Program-made: the position numbers and the translations under genes
Notes under the pieces: model-generated
What the model saw: the letters and a program-made list of their open reading frames with translations, nothing else
What the model was told of the DNA's origin: nothing
The model's database searches: none
Part shown: positions 21,353 to 22,156 of the stretch, piece after piece
Numbering within the stretch: the first letter of the stretch is position 1
How the letters are laid out: every line of letters starts with the position of its first letter
NCBI GenBank assembly: GCA_902783445.1
Contig: CACZQX010000251.1
Coordinates: 1-22,156 of the forward strand
Direction of reading: 5' to 3'
Length of the DNA stretch: 22,156 bases
DNA from: an uncultured Lachnospiraceae bacterium
Lineage (GTDB): Bacteria > Bacillota > Clostridia > Lachnospirales > Lachnospiraceae

Positions 21353-22156
21353 ATGTTAGCAATAGGAATAGATACGGGCGGAACCTGTACGGATGCGGTA
21401 ATATTTGATTTTGAAAACAAAAAAATAGTTGCAAGCGCCAAGTCGCAAACAACACATTCGAATCTTGAAATCGGTATAGAAAATTCTTTGAAAAAACTTC
21501 CGGAAGATTTGCTTAAAAATTGTTCATATCTTGCGCTTTCCACAACCTTGGCAACCAATGCTTGTGTGGAAAACAAAGGCGGAAGAGTTCTTATGATTTT
21601 CATAGCCGCTTACGAAAAGGCCATAAAAGACAATTATCGTTCATACGGATTTGATAGCTTGGATAACATGTATATGTTAAATTGCGGTGATGATAGATTG
21701 GAAGAACCGGATTGGGAACGATTTAAAGAAGAAGTAAAAGAAAAGATGTCCGGCTTTGACAGTATTGCCATTGCAGATATGAATTCCGCCAGAAACAACG
21801 GTGTAAAAGAAAAACAGGCAGCCCACATTATAAGAGAAATAGCGGATATTCCCGTTGTGTGCTCCTATGAGTTGTTTCAGGACAGAAATGTTATACAAAG
21901 AGGTGCAAGCGCGCTACTTAATGCAAAGCTTTTGCCGGTTATAGCAAGATTCCTTCATGCCGTAAAGGAGGTTTTAAAGAAGAAAAACTTGGATTTGCCG
22001 GTGGTTATTATGAGAAGCGACGGTTCGATGATGAGCGAAGAGTATGCAAAAGAGCATCCTGTGGAAACACTTCTTTGCGGACCGGCCGCAAGCGTTAAAG
22101 GCGGTTCTTATCTCCAATCCGCGAAAAAAGCTTATATTGTGGATATGGGAGGAACC
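21353..22156 (+). CDS. Hydantoinase/oxoprolinase family protein, N-terminal part (3' truncated by window)
   Basis: An ATG at 21353, with AGGTG at 21344-21348 just upstream, opens 268 codons that reach the window end without a stop. The product begins with the ATP/phosphate loop IGIDTGGTCTDAVIFD (4-19), then LALSTTLATNACVENKGGRV (60-79), EVLKKKNLDLPVVIMRSDGSMMS (206-228), ETLLCGPAASVKGG (238-251) and IVDMGGT at the edge. These are the landmarks of the HydA/HyuA and 5-oxoprolinase family, which use an actin-like ATPase fold to open hydantoin or oxoproline-type rings or, in related acetone carboxylases, to activate carbonyls. The substrate is unknown. Any HyuB-type partner would lie beyond the window. 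Confidence 0.9.
   Translation, partial: MLAIGIDTGGTCTDAVIFDFENKKIVASAKSQTTHSNLEIGIENSLKKLPEDLLKNCSYLALSTTLATNACVENKGGRVLMIFIAAYEKAIKDNYRSYGFDSLDNMYMLNCGDDRLEEPDWERFKEEVKEKMSGFDSIAIADMNSARNNGVKEKQAAHIIREIADIPVVCSYELFQDRNVIQRGASALLNAKLLPVIARFLHAVKEVLKKKNLDLPVVIMRSDGSMMSEEYAKEHPVETLLCGPAASVKGGSYLQSAKKAYIVDMGGT

Noticed and set aside
1..22156. Novel defence system, prophage or mobile element
   Set aside because: No integrase, transposase, nuclease, toxin-antitoxin or phage-like gene was found; nearly all of the window is explained by housekeeping and signalling genes.

Overview
The window is AT-rich bacterial DNA with compact genes, strong AGGAGG-type ribosome binding sites and many U-tailed hairpin terminators. 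The gene families (DUF1848, P1-family peptidase, YbjQ, DUF2325, a clostridial-type MnmA, an M13 lipoprotein, and a CoA-disulfide reductase fused to rhodanese, TusA and DsrE domains) point to an anaerobic Clostridia-type Firmicute, possibly near Lachnospiraceae. That assignment is an inference from protein families; there is no rRNA here. I see no tRNA, rRNA, CRISPR array, insertion sequence or prophage. This is mostly ordinary chromosome, so I do not claim a whole new system. The most interesting parts are the persulfide/redox cluster and the operator-like repeats.

Layout. At 1-270 lies the 3' end of a cytidylate kinase-like gene followed by two hairpin terminators. At 389-769 there is a decayed remnant of a potassium-channel gene. 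A DUF1848 gene (minus) and a P1-family peptidase gene (plus) diverge from about 1725-1830. At 2843-6620 is a redox cluster: trxA and a four-module persulfide-handling fusion protein on the minus strand, diverging from a Crp/Fnr-type regulator on the plus strand. Inverted repeats sit on the -35 regions of both trxA and the regulator. An M13 metallopeptidase lipoprotein follows the regulator. A GH3 beta-glucosidase-type enzyme (minus) converges on it.

From 11328 to the end all genes are on the plus strand: a YbjQ-family protein with an NPNMG repeat tail; a methyl-accepting chemotaxis protein; an apparent operon of SDR oxidoreductase, 46-aa membrane peptide, RlmD, ATP-grasp-like protein and 21-codon ORF; mnmA; a membrane EAL c-di-GMP phosphodiesterase; a DUF2325 protein under a promoter carrying two GTTAG-N6-CTAAC repeats; and the 5' part of a hydantoinase/oxoprolinase gene that runs off the window.

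How genes may work together (inference): the fusion protein and thioredoxin could form one CoA-persulfide/thiol redox unit controlled by the neighbouring Crp/Fnr protein. RlmD and MnmA are both RNA-modification enzymes but appear to be expressed from separate promoters. The chemotaxis receptor and EAL protein indicate motility and c-di-GMP signalling.
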